DNA from: Marsupella aquatica
Taxonomy: Eukaryota > Marchantiophyta
Reading direction: 5' to 3'
NCBI GenBank assembly: GCA_973895155.1
Contig: OZ316891.1
Location: 4,836,001 to 4,900,000, forward strand
Length of the DNA: 64,000 nt
The first letter of the stretch is position 1, and every line of letters begins with the position of its first letter. Under the pieces are notes generated by a model. The model was not told where the DNA came from. It saw only the letters and a list, made by a program, of their open reading frames with translations, and did no database searches. Positions 24,863 through 37,103 of this stretch are shown here, in pieces. The position numbers and the translations under genes were made by a program.

Positions 24863-27800
24863 ACTCGGGTCGAGTAACTTCACATACGAGCAGTTCGGCA
24901 ATTTTGGTTCAGTCTAATTCGGCGGTGCCATCGTGGTCGGTGGTTGTTCATTTGTACAAAGTAGAATTTAGCATGTGTCAGTTTTGGTAGCTTTCTCGAG
25001 CGGTGCATCACGTGTAGTTTAGATAATTTTGTACAGCAGTGTAATCCTTCTGAAGCCACATTTTGAATCTCACGTCGGTTCCTACTTAACGATTTTTGCT
25101 GGGGAGAACTGGGACGTCATGTTTACTTCATGGAAGTGCACAACCTGAGGTGGACTGAAATCATGGTTTCTCCCAGCAAGATAGAAAAGTCGCTGAATTT
25201 GGGTAATACGGATTTGTTTAGACCTCCAGAAAAAGTTGCCTGGCCATTTGAGGACGAATTTGAAGGGAGTTTGCAGCTTGGGGTCGCCTTCGTCCTACCG
25301 GAAAAACCTCAACTTGGTCTTGGCGAGGCATTGGATGCCGAAATTCCGATTTTAGTGGAACTAGTTTTTGGATACGGATTACAACGGATAGGCCAGTCAC
25401 CGGATTGGTATTCTTTTTGTGATAGTTCCACATTGGCCTGTCACACTACACACAAAGTTTGTGTACACAGTTTTGTGATAAAACAGATTTTTGATGCACC
25501 GTACACAATGTGTCTTCGTTGTCGCGTGATTCACACATCTGCAGTCATGGATGGTATGACTTCGTACTTGTGAATGTTTCCGTTAGCTTGGTTGATGCTG
25601 ACGTCGATACTTTTCTCTTCGTCCCGAGTTTGTTGCACATTGTATCGTTGGTACTCCTGGGTTTTGCATGGTATATTTGTAAACTTTCTTCACCTTGGTT
25701 GGCACATCTGTGACCCAAAAACAAAAGATTCAGAGCTTTTGCATCTGATTTATGCGAACACTACATTTCTCGGACTGTATTTCGCTTTCGACTTGAATTG
25801 GATAGTTGTAAACAATCAACTTGGCTGGGTAAATTGACAATTGAAACAACCGGATCAATCCACAATTCCAGACTGTTGCATCGGAATCCGAATCGGAATT
25901 CGGCATTTCGATTCCAGACTGTTGCATCGGAATGGGAATCGGATTTCTTTCTTGCATTGGTTGCGTGTAAGCCCCGAATCTTTAGTCTTGGCTGGATGAA
26001 TTGAAGCTCAAAACTTGGTTAATGTTATGAACGTTGACCAAGTAACCACTTTCATCAGCCGAGGAAACTCAGATATGTACGGGAGTTTACAGGCGGAAAC
26101 TACGCCTTCACGAGATTTTGACTTGATTAATATTTACTGATGGAGCAGTTGATTGAATATTTTGTTGAACTATTAACACGTTGATTTCAGACCGTGACTC
26201 CCTAGAATTATGAAAAAATGGAAACTGACACTAATGTGATAATACGGTAATGCCTGGTAAGTATAGTCCTCGCTACTGTCAAGTATAGTCTCGGATGACA
26301 GCTCGTGCACCTGACTCGTATTATACTTCAAATAAGAAAAGACACGTGGCCAGCACGTATAATAGGTGCACAAGTAGGGCACTCTTCTTCTTAGTCCAGT
26401 CAGATTCGAAAACCGTCGATTGCCTATCTGTATTTCATCTACATTATAACACTTGGCAGATGAGACATGTAAGTGAATTCCTCACCTATCCAAATCGGGA
26501 AGACGTCAAGAAACGTTTGGTTTTCCATGCTTGGATCTTCATAAAACTCTGTTCTTCTATTTTCCAAACTAGAATAGCCAAATAGCAATCGTCAAGCAAC
26601 AACTCGAGCTAAGGAAATGCTCCCAACCAAGCTTGCCGAATAGTACAATTCCACCAAGGTTTTCAGTCATTTCACTCTCAGATGGTTTTGAAAGAGAACC
26701 GAAAGGCAAATGGACAAGTTCTAAAATTCCACTTCTCCATGTTTTCTTTCTCAATATAGATCTTTGGGCTCTAAAATTTTTAAACGTTTCCTTAGTACTA
26801 CCTCTGCCTTGAGATGGATGGAACAGAGCACATTTGGGTCATCATTTGATGGCACTTGAGGTAAACAATCTGGTGTCTGTTCAATGCTACAGGAAATTAC
26901 TTTAACCTCAAATTCAAGTTGTTCGACTGATTGCAACTAACGTGATCAGTGGCAATGAACTTTCCCTCTGAGCCTTTGCGGTATTTTCGAATTTAGGTAC
27001 CTTATGAAAGCCAATTTTTGTCAAACAGAAACGACGTTTCTCTCTGAAACTGTGCAGAACTCACTGTAGGAAAACACAATCAATTAACAAAGGCCAGATG
27101 TTACATCCCATTGAAGCGTCATCTCAAATCAGTCTTGTTGTGATTACCTCTTCTATCCGAGTAACGTACTTGGTGTTCTGGCTCACACTTGATGGGCATA
27201 TATCCAGTTTACCTCCAATGTTGCTCACGGCTAAATAGTGGTATGTGCAATTCAGCATCAATCCAAAATCCGCTCTCGTGCTCTGCTAGATTCAATCAGA
27301 ATCCGGCATTTTAAACCACGAAGAACTCAAGAACTCAGGAACTCAGGACTTTTCTCTTCGTCCGGCTCTCTTCCTGACCGTCAAAATCAACCCGTTACTC
27401 TGCACGATTTGAGCATCCCAAGATAATTTTTTCATTAATGTGCAGAGCATTTGACGAACATTTTGGCGAGGTTACAAACGACAGCTAAATGATAGTCTTT
27501 CTGCGTCTGCGACAAGACTCACTTGTATATACAGCGACTCCCTTCATCAGCAGAGTCAAGGTTGTAGAATGGAAGGGGAGGAAAACTACAGCTCGTACCA
27601 AGTGATCACAATATCCTATGCATGCAAAAGGATACAAAGCAAGTACAGTGGATGCTCAAAATCTTTATCGTTGAAGGTTTGCAAAAAGCGGGGAAAGTAG
27701 ATGCTCAAATTCCTGATCGTTTTAAGGCTCTTAGAAGTCACTAAATCGAGTAAAGTGGATGCTCAAAATCTTCATCGTTGAACGTTTACAGAATCACTAA

Positions 27801-28600
27801 AGCGAGGAAAGTGGATGCTCAAAATTCTTCATTGTGCAGGTTTTGACAATGAAGAATTTTCTGCGACAATGAACAAGAAGAATATTGCTTAAGGTATTCT
27901 GCAACAATGAAGGAAGTCTGCAACCTGCATTCTCTGACGAGGGAAACCTTAATCAATACGAGAGAACCCCAATTCTCTAACGAGGGAAACCTTGAGCACT
28001 ACTTGCGAGCCTTCTACCAGAGTGACCACCAGGCAAAAACTGGTTTGCAGGGATTTAAAATTGCCCATCTTCCACCTGTGACTGATAAACGTTCACCTTG
28101 AATCACGACGTCCAATGCTATCGAAACAACTTCCAATCCAGTAAACTCCATTTCGATGCCATATTACTATACATCAAGGGGACCCGTCCAACCGTGGAAA
28201 GTCTGGAGACTGCTCCTTCCATGGTTGGAGTATTTTCTTGCCCGTCAGCATGCCGATTTGCCGACCCACCGGCCAGGATGTCTTCTTGTGGACTGGATCC
28301 CAATAGTGTCAGAGACTCAGATGAGCTGTGTTTCAGCTTTCGGTGTCTACTGGACCAAAATCTGCAAATATTTCGGTGTCTACTGGACCTTTTCCAGATT
28401 GACGGATGCAATGGGTGCAATCGGGGCAATCCGATGGAGTCTACGGCCTGAATGGAAGAGCTCGTTCGCTAGTGGGAGAGCTCCACGAGCTTCACAGGAC
28501 AGATTTTACTCGGTTTTTTCTGACTCCGAGTTTATCCTCCACTGTACCGCACTACTAGTTTGTACCTTCAGCCACGTGACCTCCATGATCTGATTGCCAT
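24863..28600. other. Intergenic stretch between the HMA and EF-hand genes
   Basis: The HMA 3' UTR lies at the start. ORFs at 25130-25573 (147 aa) and 28156-28593 (145 aa) start with ATG but match no family I know and have no splice or codon support. Local duplications occur: the phrase 'ccagactgttgcatcggaat' twice at 25868-25932, a 55-bp unit ('gacgagggaaacctt') at 27937-27993, and a 38-bp unit ('tttcggtgtctactggacc') at 28340-28390. Confidence 0.5.
27648..27840. repeat. Degenerate tandem repeat, about 49-58 bp period, four copies
   Basis: Units start with GTGGATGCTCAAAAT at 27648, 27697 (GTAGATG), 27755 and 27811 and continue 'ctt.atcgttgaa.gttt'. Non-coding. Confidence 0.75.
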
Positions 28601-28906
28601 TCCGAAAAGGTCAGGTGTAGAAGCTCGTTCGAGGTAACAGTATCAGGCTGAGGCTCTGCAGTAGGCTTTAAGAAAAATAATTTTCTTGTCTTTCGTACCA
28701 AGTAGCAGCCTGGAGATCGGGGTGCTGGAAGAGTTAAGAGGAGCCGTTGAAGGTTTGAGGAAAGTTCGACCTGAAGAAATTCATATTGTTGGTCGTGCGT
28801 GCTACATTTCGCCCAGAAGGACCAAGAAGTGAAGCTGCGGGCCGGAGCGTCTCTTTGCTACTCTACATTTTCTTTCTTTCTTTCTGCGAGAAGTCGAGAA
28901 GGAACA

Positions 28907-29433
28907 ATGAAATCGGTTGAGGTCCAAGCCAAGCTGCCGTCCGACCAAACTCCAGAGGCCAAAGCAGTGCGATCCAAACTGTTTGATCAGTTTGACCCAA
29001 ATGGCAATGGTTATCTCTCGTTAGCGGAAGTCGACAGGGGTGTTCGTGATGTTTTGGGCCTCGATGATGTGTTTCACGCCAAGGCTGCGATCATGAGAGC
29101 ATTCGAAGCTTCCAAGAATGTTGGAAAGAGCAAAGCCAAGTACGGAGCCGATTTTGTGGAGCGCTCGGAGTTCCGCTTACTCCTCCTCTACCTCGGCAAA
29201 TACTACGAGCTGTACGAGATGTTCGAATCGGTCGACAGCAGTGGCGACAAGAGAATCAACAAGGCAGAGTTCAAGACCGCTGCTGCTCATTTGGAGAAGG
29301 GGGAATCAAGGTCGAGAATGCTGACGCTGAGTTCGACAGAATCGATGCCAATAAGGGAGGATTCGTCCTTTTCGACGAGTTTGCCGACTGGGGACTCAAA
29401 AAGCACCTCCACCTTCAGGCTGACGAAGAGTAA
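28907..29433 (+). CDS. Calflagin-like EF-hand protein with an apparent 1-nt frameshift
   Basis: The start ATG at 28907 follows a leader with no upstream ATG; single exon. Residues 1-130 read cleanly: EF loop 1 D-P-N-G-N-G-Y-L-S-L-A-E and loop 2 D-S-S-G-D-K-R-I-N-K-A-E. At a five-G run (29299-29303) the frame slips. One extra base there restores a third loop (D-A-N-K-G-G-F-V-L-F-D-E) and a stop at 29433, giving about 175 aa. Without it the ORF runs off-family to 29491. The order of loops and the aromatic linker between them resemble the flagellar calcium-binding (calflagin) family of protists. Either the run is miscounted in the assembly or this is a recent pseudogene; the intact third loop favours assembly error or very recent loss. 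A sperm-flagellum role would be speculation. Confidence 0.7.
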
Positions 29434-29464
29434 GAATTCAGTATGTAGCTATAGATTCAGCTCC

Positions 29465-29760
29465 AGTAGAGATCATACAGCTTCCCGATAATGGCCCTTA
29501 TGACATGGTTCTTAACCTGATCAAGCTGCTGTTGTGCCTGCTACTTGAGCTGTCCTGTTTAATGCACTTGCGCAACTTCCTTTCGGTCATTTGTTATGTA
29601 CCTCTAGAATCTGCTCTAGTAGAGATCAGAACGCTTTCCAATTTGATCCATAGGACGTGGTTCTTACCCTGATCAAACCTTCTGGTCCTGAGTGCTACTT
29701 CTTGCGCTGTCATGTGCTATGGTCATGCGCAAATTCCTTTCAGTTACCTCAGATGACTGT
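29465..29760 (+). repeat. Tandem duplication in the EF-hand 3' flank, 153-bp period
   Basis: 29465-29617 and 29618-29760 share 'agtagagatca', 'catggttctta.cctgatcaa', 'ctacttg.gctgtc' and 'gcgcaa.ttcctttc', in the same order. Probably a duplication of the 3' UTR or terminator region. Confidence 0.7.
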
Positions 29761-31116
29761 GAATACGTCTGTAGGGAATATGGCTTATTGTCCTGCTGGA
29801 ACTTCTGCCTGGTTGGCTAGTCAAATCCATTGTGATGACACTGTTGACAAACTAATTTGGATTCGATAAAAGTATGTCCACATTGATCTATGTGTGGCCA
29901 TTTTAAAATCTTCTTCAAAATTTGGGGATGTGAACGCGGTAGAGTAAGAGTGAAGTTATTGGCTTAGAAATGGTCAATGCACGTTAAGAAAGATAATGCC
30001 ATCGGTTTTGCGAATGTCATCCTTGAGCTCTTTCAAAGGCTCCCTCGGTCTCTCTTTCTGCATGCCGTTGACGGTCAACCCGACTGGAAACATGGAGAGC
30101 ATGGGTACTGAAGCTTAGGTTCACGGTTTGTCAGGATTGCCCTCGTTTATGTCGTTTCTTTTGCTCTTGTTCGAGAGATCATTGGTTTCAAACTCCTCCT
30201 CTGTAGGCAGTAAACTTTGAAACTCCGAGTATTGACTTCAGTTTATAACGCTTTTCGTCAAAAAGCCGAAATAATCTTATACCAGTAGCTGAGTGGAGCT
30301 ATACGAGTGCCTTGCGCCGATTTCGGCTTCGCAATAACCATTGTAAACTTCTGAAGTCCACTTACCGTCATAATGCTCGCTGCATTTGAAGTTTCTATAA
30401 CTGTGGGTTGAGGATTTTTATCGAGTTTCAAGTGTTCAGTTTTTCTTTATCTGGGAATGGCTCGATCGAAGTTAGCAGTGGAGAATGACGCCTTCACCAA
30501 TTGCAGGGATAGAAGAGGCCCAAAAGTGGTTATCTGCCTGATCCGTCATGATTTTAGGCATGGACAGTACAATTAGGAGAATTTCAGCGCATTCATCACT
30601 TTTGGTTACAACTCTCCGTGACGAAGACAAATTGTTCCTCCATAAGCTTTCAAACGAATGAAGCTAGGCCACGGTAGGCAAGGAAAATGACGATTTGAAA
30701 TTGCAAATGCTATCGTCTTTTGGATTCATTTGCAATTGTCCTAGTCCACTTTTGACAGATAATGGATTCAGATTAAATGGCAGATCATACGTGCCTCCGT
30801 TCAGAGAATGGAAGTCACAAAACCTGAGGATATACGCGAATACCCAACTTCATCAATGTCACGATTCGACACAACGTCGTTGGCACTGAAAGAAACCAAT
30901 TACCAAAAGTTGTGGTCCCTGCTTGGAGAACTTCAACATCCAAATGGAGCATGCAGAGAATCTGCATAGATGCATGAATGAGCGACCAACATATGCCGGC
31001 CCTCGTGACAGGTCGTAAAAGAATTGAATTGACACATGCCAGAAGTTTTTCTATTTGTCAGTGCCTTCTTCATTGAAAATTGTATCACTCGAAACTTATT
31101 TCAGAAGTCCGTGGGA
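29761..31116. other. Intergenic stretch between the EF-hand gene and the RtcB 3' end
   Basis: No gene or repeat is recognisable. The two flanking genes converge here. Confidence 0.5.
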
Positions 31117-33732
31117 CTAGTCACTTTGCGATGATCTCATCTTATATGTAAGAACTGGTCTTAACAAGGCTACAACAGTACAGAGATTAGCTGATACCAG
31201 ATCTGCAACAACACAAGCAGCATCCTTGTATGCCTCAGGTCTCTCTTCGTACAACAACGCCTTGTCGTCACATACTACACGAGACCCTAATGGAGTAGTA
31301 GTGAGGTCATTTGCGTTGGGATGGCGAACCTTCCCACCTATTCTCGCAGCAGAACGAGCTAGCACCCGCCCTGCACCATGTGCCAGAGACCAACCGCTGT
31401 TTGCAAACTGCACTTGCTCAACTGGTTGCACAAGGTAGCTAAAAGCACCTCTGGAACCAGGAATCACTACTGGGCCTTTGTCTGAGGGTGCAGCGCCTTT
31501 CCTGTGTAGCCACAGACTCTTTGCACGAAAACTCTCGTCGGGAATCCCCACCTGAGGGAATCGGAGAACACCAATGTCAATTTCTTGCACACAAGTAAAG
31601 GCTTATCCCATTATCGCAAAGATATTCTATTAGACAAATCAGCAAACCTACATATTGCCATCCAGGGACCACAACAGAGGTTATGCTGCAGTTTCATCCA
31701 GACCATGAGAGAATATCTGGAAGCAGATATCTGTTATAATTGGGAACTTGGTTTTGAATAACGATCCTTACCTCCACAACGCTGTTGTGGGTGATGTCTA
31801 ATAGAATATCTTTAGGACTGGCATTTAGCTGTTCTAAAAGTCTTGTAGCAATTACACGTCTGTTGACTTGTGCCCATTTGCAAGCCTGGTCATGTGCAGC
31901 AAGGTAATCCTGGGCCTCTCGTGACTCCTGCATGCAGGAAGAGAGTTATGGTAAGAGCGGAACTGACGAATTGAAAAATGTCCGTCAAGGTTGCGAAACA
32001 ACTTGCGCGTGTCCGAACTATGAAGGAGTTTGAACACGTCTAGAACACATCCCCATGATAAGAGAACGAAGACATCGACAGAACTGTTTACCACAGATAT
32101 CCCCGCTGAGCCAGCTCGTTCAGTATGTGTTTTGAGAATGCTTTGCCCAAATCCTCGAGAACCAGAATGGACACAGAGATAAACATCTTCATAGTTCAGT
32201 CCAAGTTTCTGTGCTAGATCCGCATCTTCAATACTCTCTATAGTCTGCAGCATTTATCAATCATGGAAATCACATCAGCCATGCACGAGTCTTGTTCTCA
32301 AGGATAGGTCAACTTGTTACAGCTGAAGAATATGAGGATACCTGCAACTCTGCAAAATGATTGCCCCTCCCTACAGTCCCTAGGGAATCTCCGTCGAAAG
32401 GAGTTGCCTGGACCCCAGCCAGGGCTAATTCACCTGGAAAATCTCACACAAATGGACATGCCCATCAGGGACTGAGAGAACACGGATTTTGACAATGCAA
32501 GAGCCATAAGGGTAACATAACGATACATGTAAGAAAGGAAGAGTACATCACCTGCAGTATCACCATCCCATGGTCCCTCCAGCTGCAAACTGGCAGCCCA
32601 GCGGTCTAATGTGCGAGATTTGCTACCTGCAGAAGCTTTTAAGGATGTCTTTGCTAGTAGCATGCCACAACCGATGTCTGAGCCAACGAGAGTTGGATAG
32701 ATGATTCCCTGAGTTGCAATTGTAGCCCCAATTGGACACGAAGCTCCTACATGCAAGTCCGGGAGTCCCACACCGAGTACCACGCCAGGTAATGCAGCTG
32801 CCCATTTCAGCTGCTTCAGTGCCTGTACATCCACAAAGCTATCCTTTGCTAGCACTATGACTTGCGCAGTTGCACTATCATTACCGTGCAGCTGATCTGA
32901 CATCCATCACATACCCAGTGATCAGGAAGGTACATTGCTAAGGTGATGCAGCACTTACTTCAAAGATGGCATTGAGGGACTATTTGATGCAGAGGATTTC
33001 GAAAACTGGATTGTTCTTGTTCCAATGGACAGATTGTAAGTCAAACCGGAGTCAAGAACAAATTCGGATTCATACTACCTAGCTCTTCCAAGACATCAAT
33101 TCCACAAGCCAACTTCTGACATTGTGTCTGTCTATGTTCGCAACTTTCACTCCTGTCTGGCCGACCTTCTCTCAGAAAAACTTCTACTCAGAAAAGTTGC
33201 CCCCATTCAATCCACAGAGTCTTTCGTATTGAAACTGCACATCCAAATGAAAACCTCACAAGGAAATATTTAGAGTGAATTTTAGCAGTGGTATCCTGTT
33301 ATTCTTGACCTTACGAACACAGACCCCTCATTTATATTGCAAGCAAACTAGCAACGAGGAAGAAGGGGGATGAGTAGGTATCTCGGGCAGTGTACCTGGA
33401 ACTTTATCCATCACACAAGGGTCCCCTGCAGAAACGTACAGAGTTCCACCTAACCTAATTTGGGCCTCAGCGTGATCCTGGTCTCCTGCAGAAAGCTCCT
33501 CTCCTCTCGTGTTGAAGAGCCTCAAGTTCGTCAGAGGGATTCGCAATTTGTTGGCAGCCGCTTGTTGAACTTCCATCAGTACAGAGGAAACCATCCCGCC
33601 GCTGCCTGACGCACCCGCAACGACAGTTTTTGAATCTGTACGCTTCACATTGCGAACCAGCTTCAAAGCTATCTTCTCCTTCGAGGCCGGAGCAGAGAAC
33701 GTGACTGGATTTGCATTTCTCTCCTCCTCCAT
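31117..33732 (-). CDS. RtcB-family RNA 3'-phosphate ligase with an extra N-terminal domain
   Basis: Six exons on the minus strand: 33732-33396, 32896-32552, 32433-32342, 32244-32092, 31927-31772 and 31551-31117. All have GT-AG borders and matching phases; total 1518 nt, 505 aa. RtcB joins a 2',3'-cyclic or 3' phosphate end to a 5'-OH with GTP and Mn2+. Seen: GSDIGCGM (Asp186, Cys189), GRGNHF (Asn252, His253) with Glu256, VHSGSRG (His284), THN (His356) and HGAGR, whose His419 is the guanylylated residue in the family. All metal and nucleotide ligands are present, so the enzyme should be active. Residues 1-112 are an addition not seen in bacterial RtcB; the strand pattern around residues 22-100 suggests a ubiquitin-like fold. 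The start is the first in-frame ATG. The shorter active-site spacing may indicate the PrfH-coupled RtcB2 branch; I cannot separate the branches by eye. Confidence 0.88.
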
Positions 33733-36509
33733 GCTTCTCGCAGCGAATTCCTCTCGCACTTTGGCTCTAGTAACAAAATGCGCCAGATAGAACTTTCGAG
33801 CAAATTTTTAAACCAGTCTGTCCCGCCCAGATCGAAGTCAGGGCTGCGTCTATTCACTCTTTCTCGGACTGTGATCAATGCTCAATGCCCGGATCTGAAA
33901 AGGATCGACAGAGCTGTGACCAATACCCAATGTACGAATTGGTCGATTTACCGGGATTTGTGGTCACGGTGATTCCGCTTATCCAGGACGAGACAGAAGC
34001 AACCACTAAATTCGGAAAATCGATTCCACAAGTTGAGTACGATTGTAATTGGAATCCAAATTGTGGACACCTTCGCAAACCTTTGCTCCAGAATTTTCAG
34101 TGCCTGGTGGAGCACCCCGGCGATGATCCCCTTGCCTCTACTTCTGAGCTCTTGAAGATTTTGTTGGATAAGATTTTGGATATAGATGCAAACCTCACCG
34201 AATCAACCTCAGCTATTTGACCCCCTCGGATTACGGTCTTCCTACTAGCCTGCCCTCTCTACCCTCACGAGATTGAGTGAGATCACTAGTTTCGAAACCT
34301 CCAAGAGAAGTGTCTGCGAGGAACTCAATTGTTAGCCGTCGTTTCTTTGAAGACTTTGCCATCTACTGTACAGCTGGCCTTTCTCTACTAAGCAGTTTTG
34401 GAAAAGCCCAATTCGAAATGTGGAGACTGTACTCACGCTTTTAGCAACAAGAAATTTCCTTCTTCGCCGTGTGGTACAACAGGGGAACCCTCCTTAATTT
34501 AGTTATGTCTTAGGGAACACTTCTCCAGATGAAAGCCTACAAATGAGACAGTGTGAGCGTAGGCTAGACCGTGTGACGTGGGACTCACGTTTTGTGTCAT
34601 TTGTCACAGGGCGTGTGAGAGTAAAAGAAAAAGTGCTGCGTAATTTTTGACCTTGTCCAAAACTAATCTGATGATCGACTTGTGGCACCGTTATCGACTT
34701 CCCTGATGGAACTTCTTGGAATCATCGAGATCGGCAGCAAACACACAAGGTATTTTGAAGCCTTTGATGTCAGAGTTGAATTCAATGACATCATCATGTG
34801 CGTTGATTACTCTTTTGAAACAGTAATCTGTTCAGGTTGTTCGGATCTTCACACTCCTAATTCTTAGCCTTAGAAATCTTACTGTAAGGGACTTGATGTT
34901 TTCGAAGGTTTGAAAGGAGTCTCAGTGCATCAGTTTGCAGATGGCGCTATGAGTCGACCTCTATGTGCAGGATTGTGTGAACCTGAGCAATAGGATTTGT
35001 TCAACGTACAGGTGGACAAGGCCACCAGGTGTGCAGGTGACGCTTTTGCCTTAACTCTTGCCTTGTCGATCTTACGATGGCAATGGGAGGCAACAGTACT
35101 GGTTTTCGCTTTGCTCTTCACGAAAGGACTGGCACGGCGAAATTTTAATCTTAAGCTCACCAGCCGGGAATTCCATGATCCTCGAAGAAAACTTTTCATC
35201 TGCATTAAGATATGTACTCTCTCTTCTGTCGAAATATTCCAGTAAACTTCTTTTCCAGTCCTGTGATTTTACTTGCAACGATGGAAAAGCACGGGATCTC
35301 AGAGAAGATCTCAATACAAAGCTGGATCGTTCCTTTCTTACCCGATGCTATTTAGTAGATCGAGAAGCAGTACTACTGGCCCGGGAAACCACAGCTAACC
35401 GAACCATGACCTCTTCTCTCCTTCGCTGGCGGTGCCCAGGAGAGCATGAAAATGTAACCGAACCATGACCTGACAGTTCGCGTTGATAAACCAAGTTTAA
35501 CATCGACACTGCTGACCTGGGAACCCATACCATATGGTTGGTGGAACGTATTACAGCTACTTCGAGAAATTATTGAGAAATCGTTTCTCAGTCAACGGTC
35601 ACAGTATCCCCAATTGACTTGGATTGCGTCCTGATTGCAATTAACAAACGACTTGCGTGCCTACTACAGTCTACCGAACGCATTCGAGTCGATTCCGCTC
35701 GCACCGTGGAGAGGCTTTTGTGGGAGAGGGAGAACTAGATCACGGAAAATCTTCGGAAGTTGCTCTCCTCCGAAGCATCTGCCCCAGGCACATGCAGCAG
35801 GGAGGGACGAGGCGAGACGTTACCATAGAAGGTAGTCCCAAGGCGCGCACTGTAGTGCACGAAATTTGTCGATTCCTGCGTTTTTAATTGTGTTTTTAAT
35901 TGTCTTTCCTCTTTCGCGGGTGTTTTGGGGGACATTCGAGCCCATAATGTTCTTCAAACAGGGCGTTCCTACACACGAATCATCCTCCCTTTGGTTCCTT
36001 TCGGCGTTCCCCAACTAGGAGGGAGGGAGGGAGTGAGGGAGGGAGTGAGGGGGGCAGTAGGGAAGAATCCGAACCTTAAAAGATACATCAGGACGAACGG
36101 TAAGAGAGAGGCCGGAATGTTCCCCCGGTCTAGTACAGTACAGACTCAGTCGACGAACCCTCCCAAAGAAATCTACGTAGTACTAAATTATGGTGCGGGA
36201 AGCCAAGCTAGACTGAAGAACCTATAAGCGGGGGATCGAAGTCAGGTGTTTTGTTGGAGAAGAATCTTCCCGCGTGCTGGCGTACATACTCGCTGTTCTG
36301 CATCCTCGAAGATCTTGGCAAGCTCCTTTGTCTGGTCGAGGTCTGGCTCACTAGTTCCTACGTTGAGCTTTGCGATCGTACCACGACTACTGTCTTGGTT
36401 GACATGTGAATTCTCTCGTCAGTTTATTTCTCTCTTCTTCACGGAGGGAGGTTCGCGGGTCCCACTTGGGAAGCGGTGGATTTTAACGATCCTCACTAAC
36501 AACAGAACA
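33733..36509. other. Intergenic stretch between the RtcB and esterase genes
   Basis: The RtcB promoter should lie within the first few hundred bases. An ATG-initiated 111-codon frame at 33885-34220 has no recognised domain. Frames at 34997-35468 are unrelated shadows. I see nothing else except the G-rich tract listed separately. Confidence 0.45.
36017..36055 (+). promoter_or_regulatory. G-rich tract, strong G-quadruplex candidate
   Basis: At least six GGG runs are separated by A or AGTGA, satisfying the usual four-run, short-loop rule several times over. It lies about 1.05 kb upstream of the esterase ATG and 2.3 kb from the RtcB start. Folding is predicted, not shown. Confidence 0.5.
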
Positions 36510-36518
36510 TATAAAAGG
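36510..36518 (+). promoter_or_regulatory. TATA box candidate
   Basis: TATAAAAGG is a near-perfect plant TATA box, about 590 bp upstream of the esterase start. The intervening sequence contains ATGs, for example an 8-codon ORF at 36529-36552. It therefore serves this gene only if the leader carries upstream ORFs or an intron. Confidence 0.3.
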
Positions 36519-37103
36519 TACACCCAAATGGCTGCCTGTTCTGGTGAATGAGAGGCCGATGACACTTCCTGCACTTCAAGCAATTATGCTGTGGAAAATA
36601 ATGGAGGTGAAGCAAAGTGCTCAATCAGAAAGTTGAGTGTCACAACCTCTATCATCGTCTACCAGCTCCGTCCCTTTATTTGAAGTACTATCTTGCTTGT
36701 TGGTCTGCTCTGAATCTTGGTCTTTGTCAGGGTTCTTTCAAATCAAAAGAGTGCAATCTTCCCGCGTCTTGAACACTTGGCCTCCATGCTCGCTGCTCCC
36801 CCTCGGATCAGCCACAAGGTCGGCTTATTTCGTTCGTGTCTAAGAAGCAAGAGCCTCTGGTTGTCGGAGTCGAATCCTTACATTCAAGGGCAAGAACATC
36901 GACTTGATTGGGAGTGTTTTCAGTCCGATTCGCTCAATTTTGCTGAAGAGTGGGAGGCCGGGGCCTGTTACTGCAAGTGGGTATGTCATTGAGCATGTCT
37001 TACCACCGGCTGTAGCAGTTCGAGAAGCCACCACGTGGTGAGGCTACATTGCGTATGCATGCAGCACGGTCTTGGATAGGAACTAGAGAAATGTTCTGGA
37101 GCG

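Noticed and set aside
25130-25573. 147-codon ATG ORF downstream of the HMA gene
   Set aside because: No recognisable domain, no splice context, and it lies where the HMA 3' UTR or spacer is expected; it could be chance.
28156-28593. 145-codon ATG ORF upstream of the EF-hand gene
   Set aside because: It contains a local 38-bp duplication and odd composition (Trp/Cys-rich) without a family motif.
29426-29431. GTAAGA at the end of the EF-hand gene as a splice donor leading to further exons
   Set aside because: A natural stop (TAA) at 29431 fits the family length, and no downstream EF-hand exon is visible.
33885-34220. 111-codon ATG ORF near the RtcB promoter
   Set aside because: No motif and no supporting start or splice signals; its position suggests promoter or spacer sequence.
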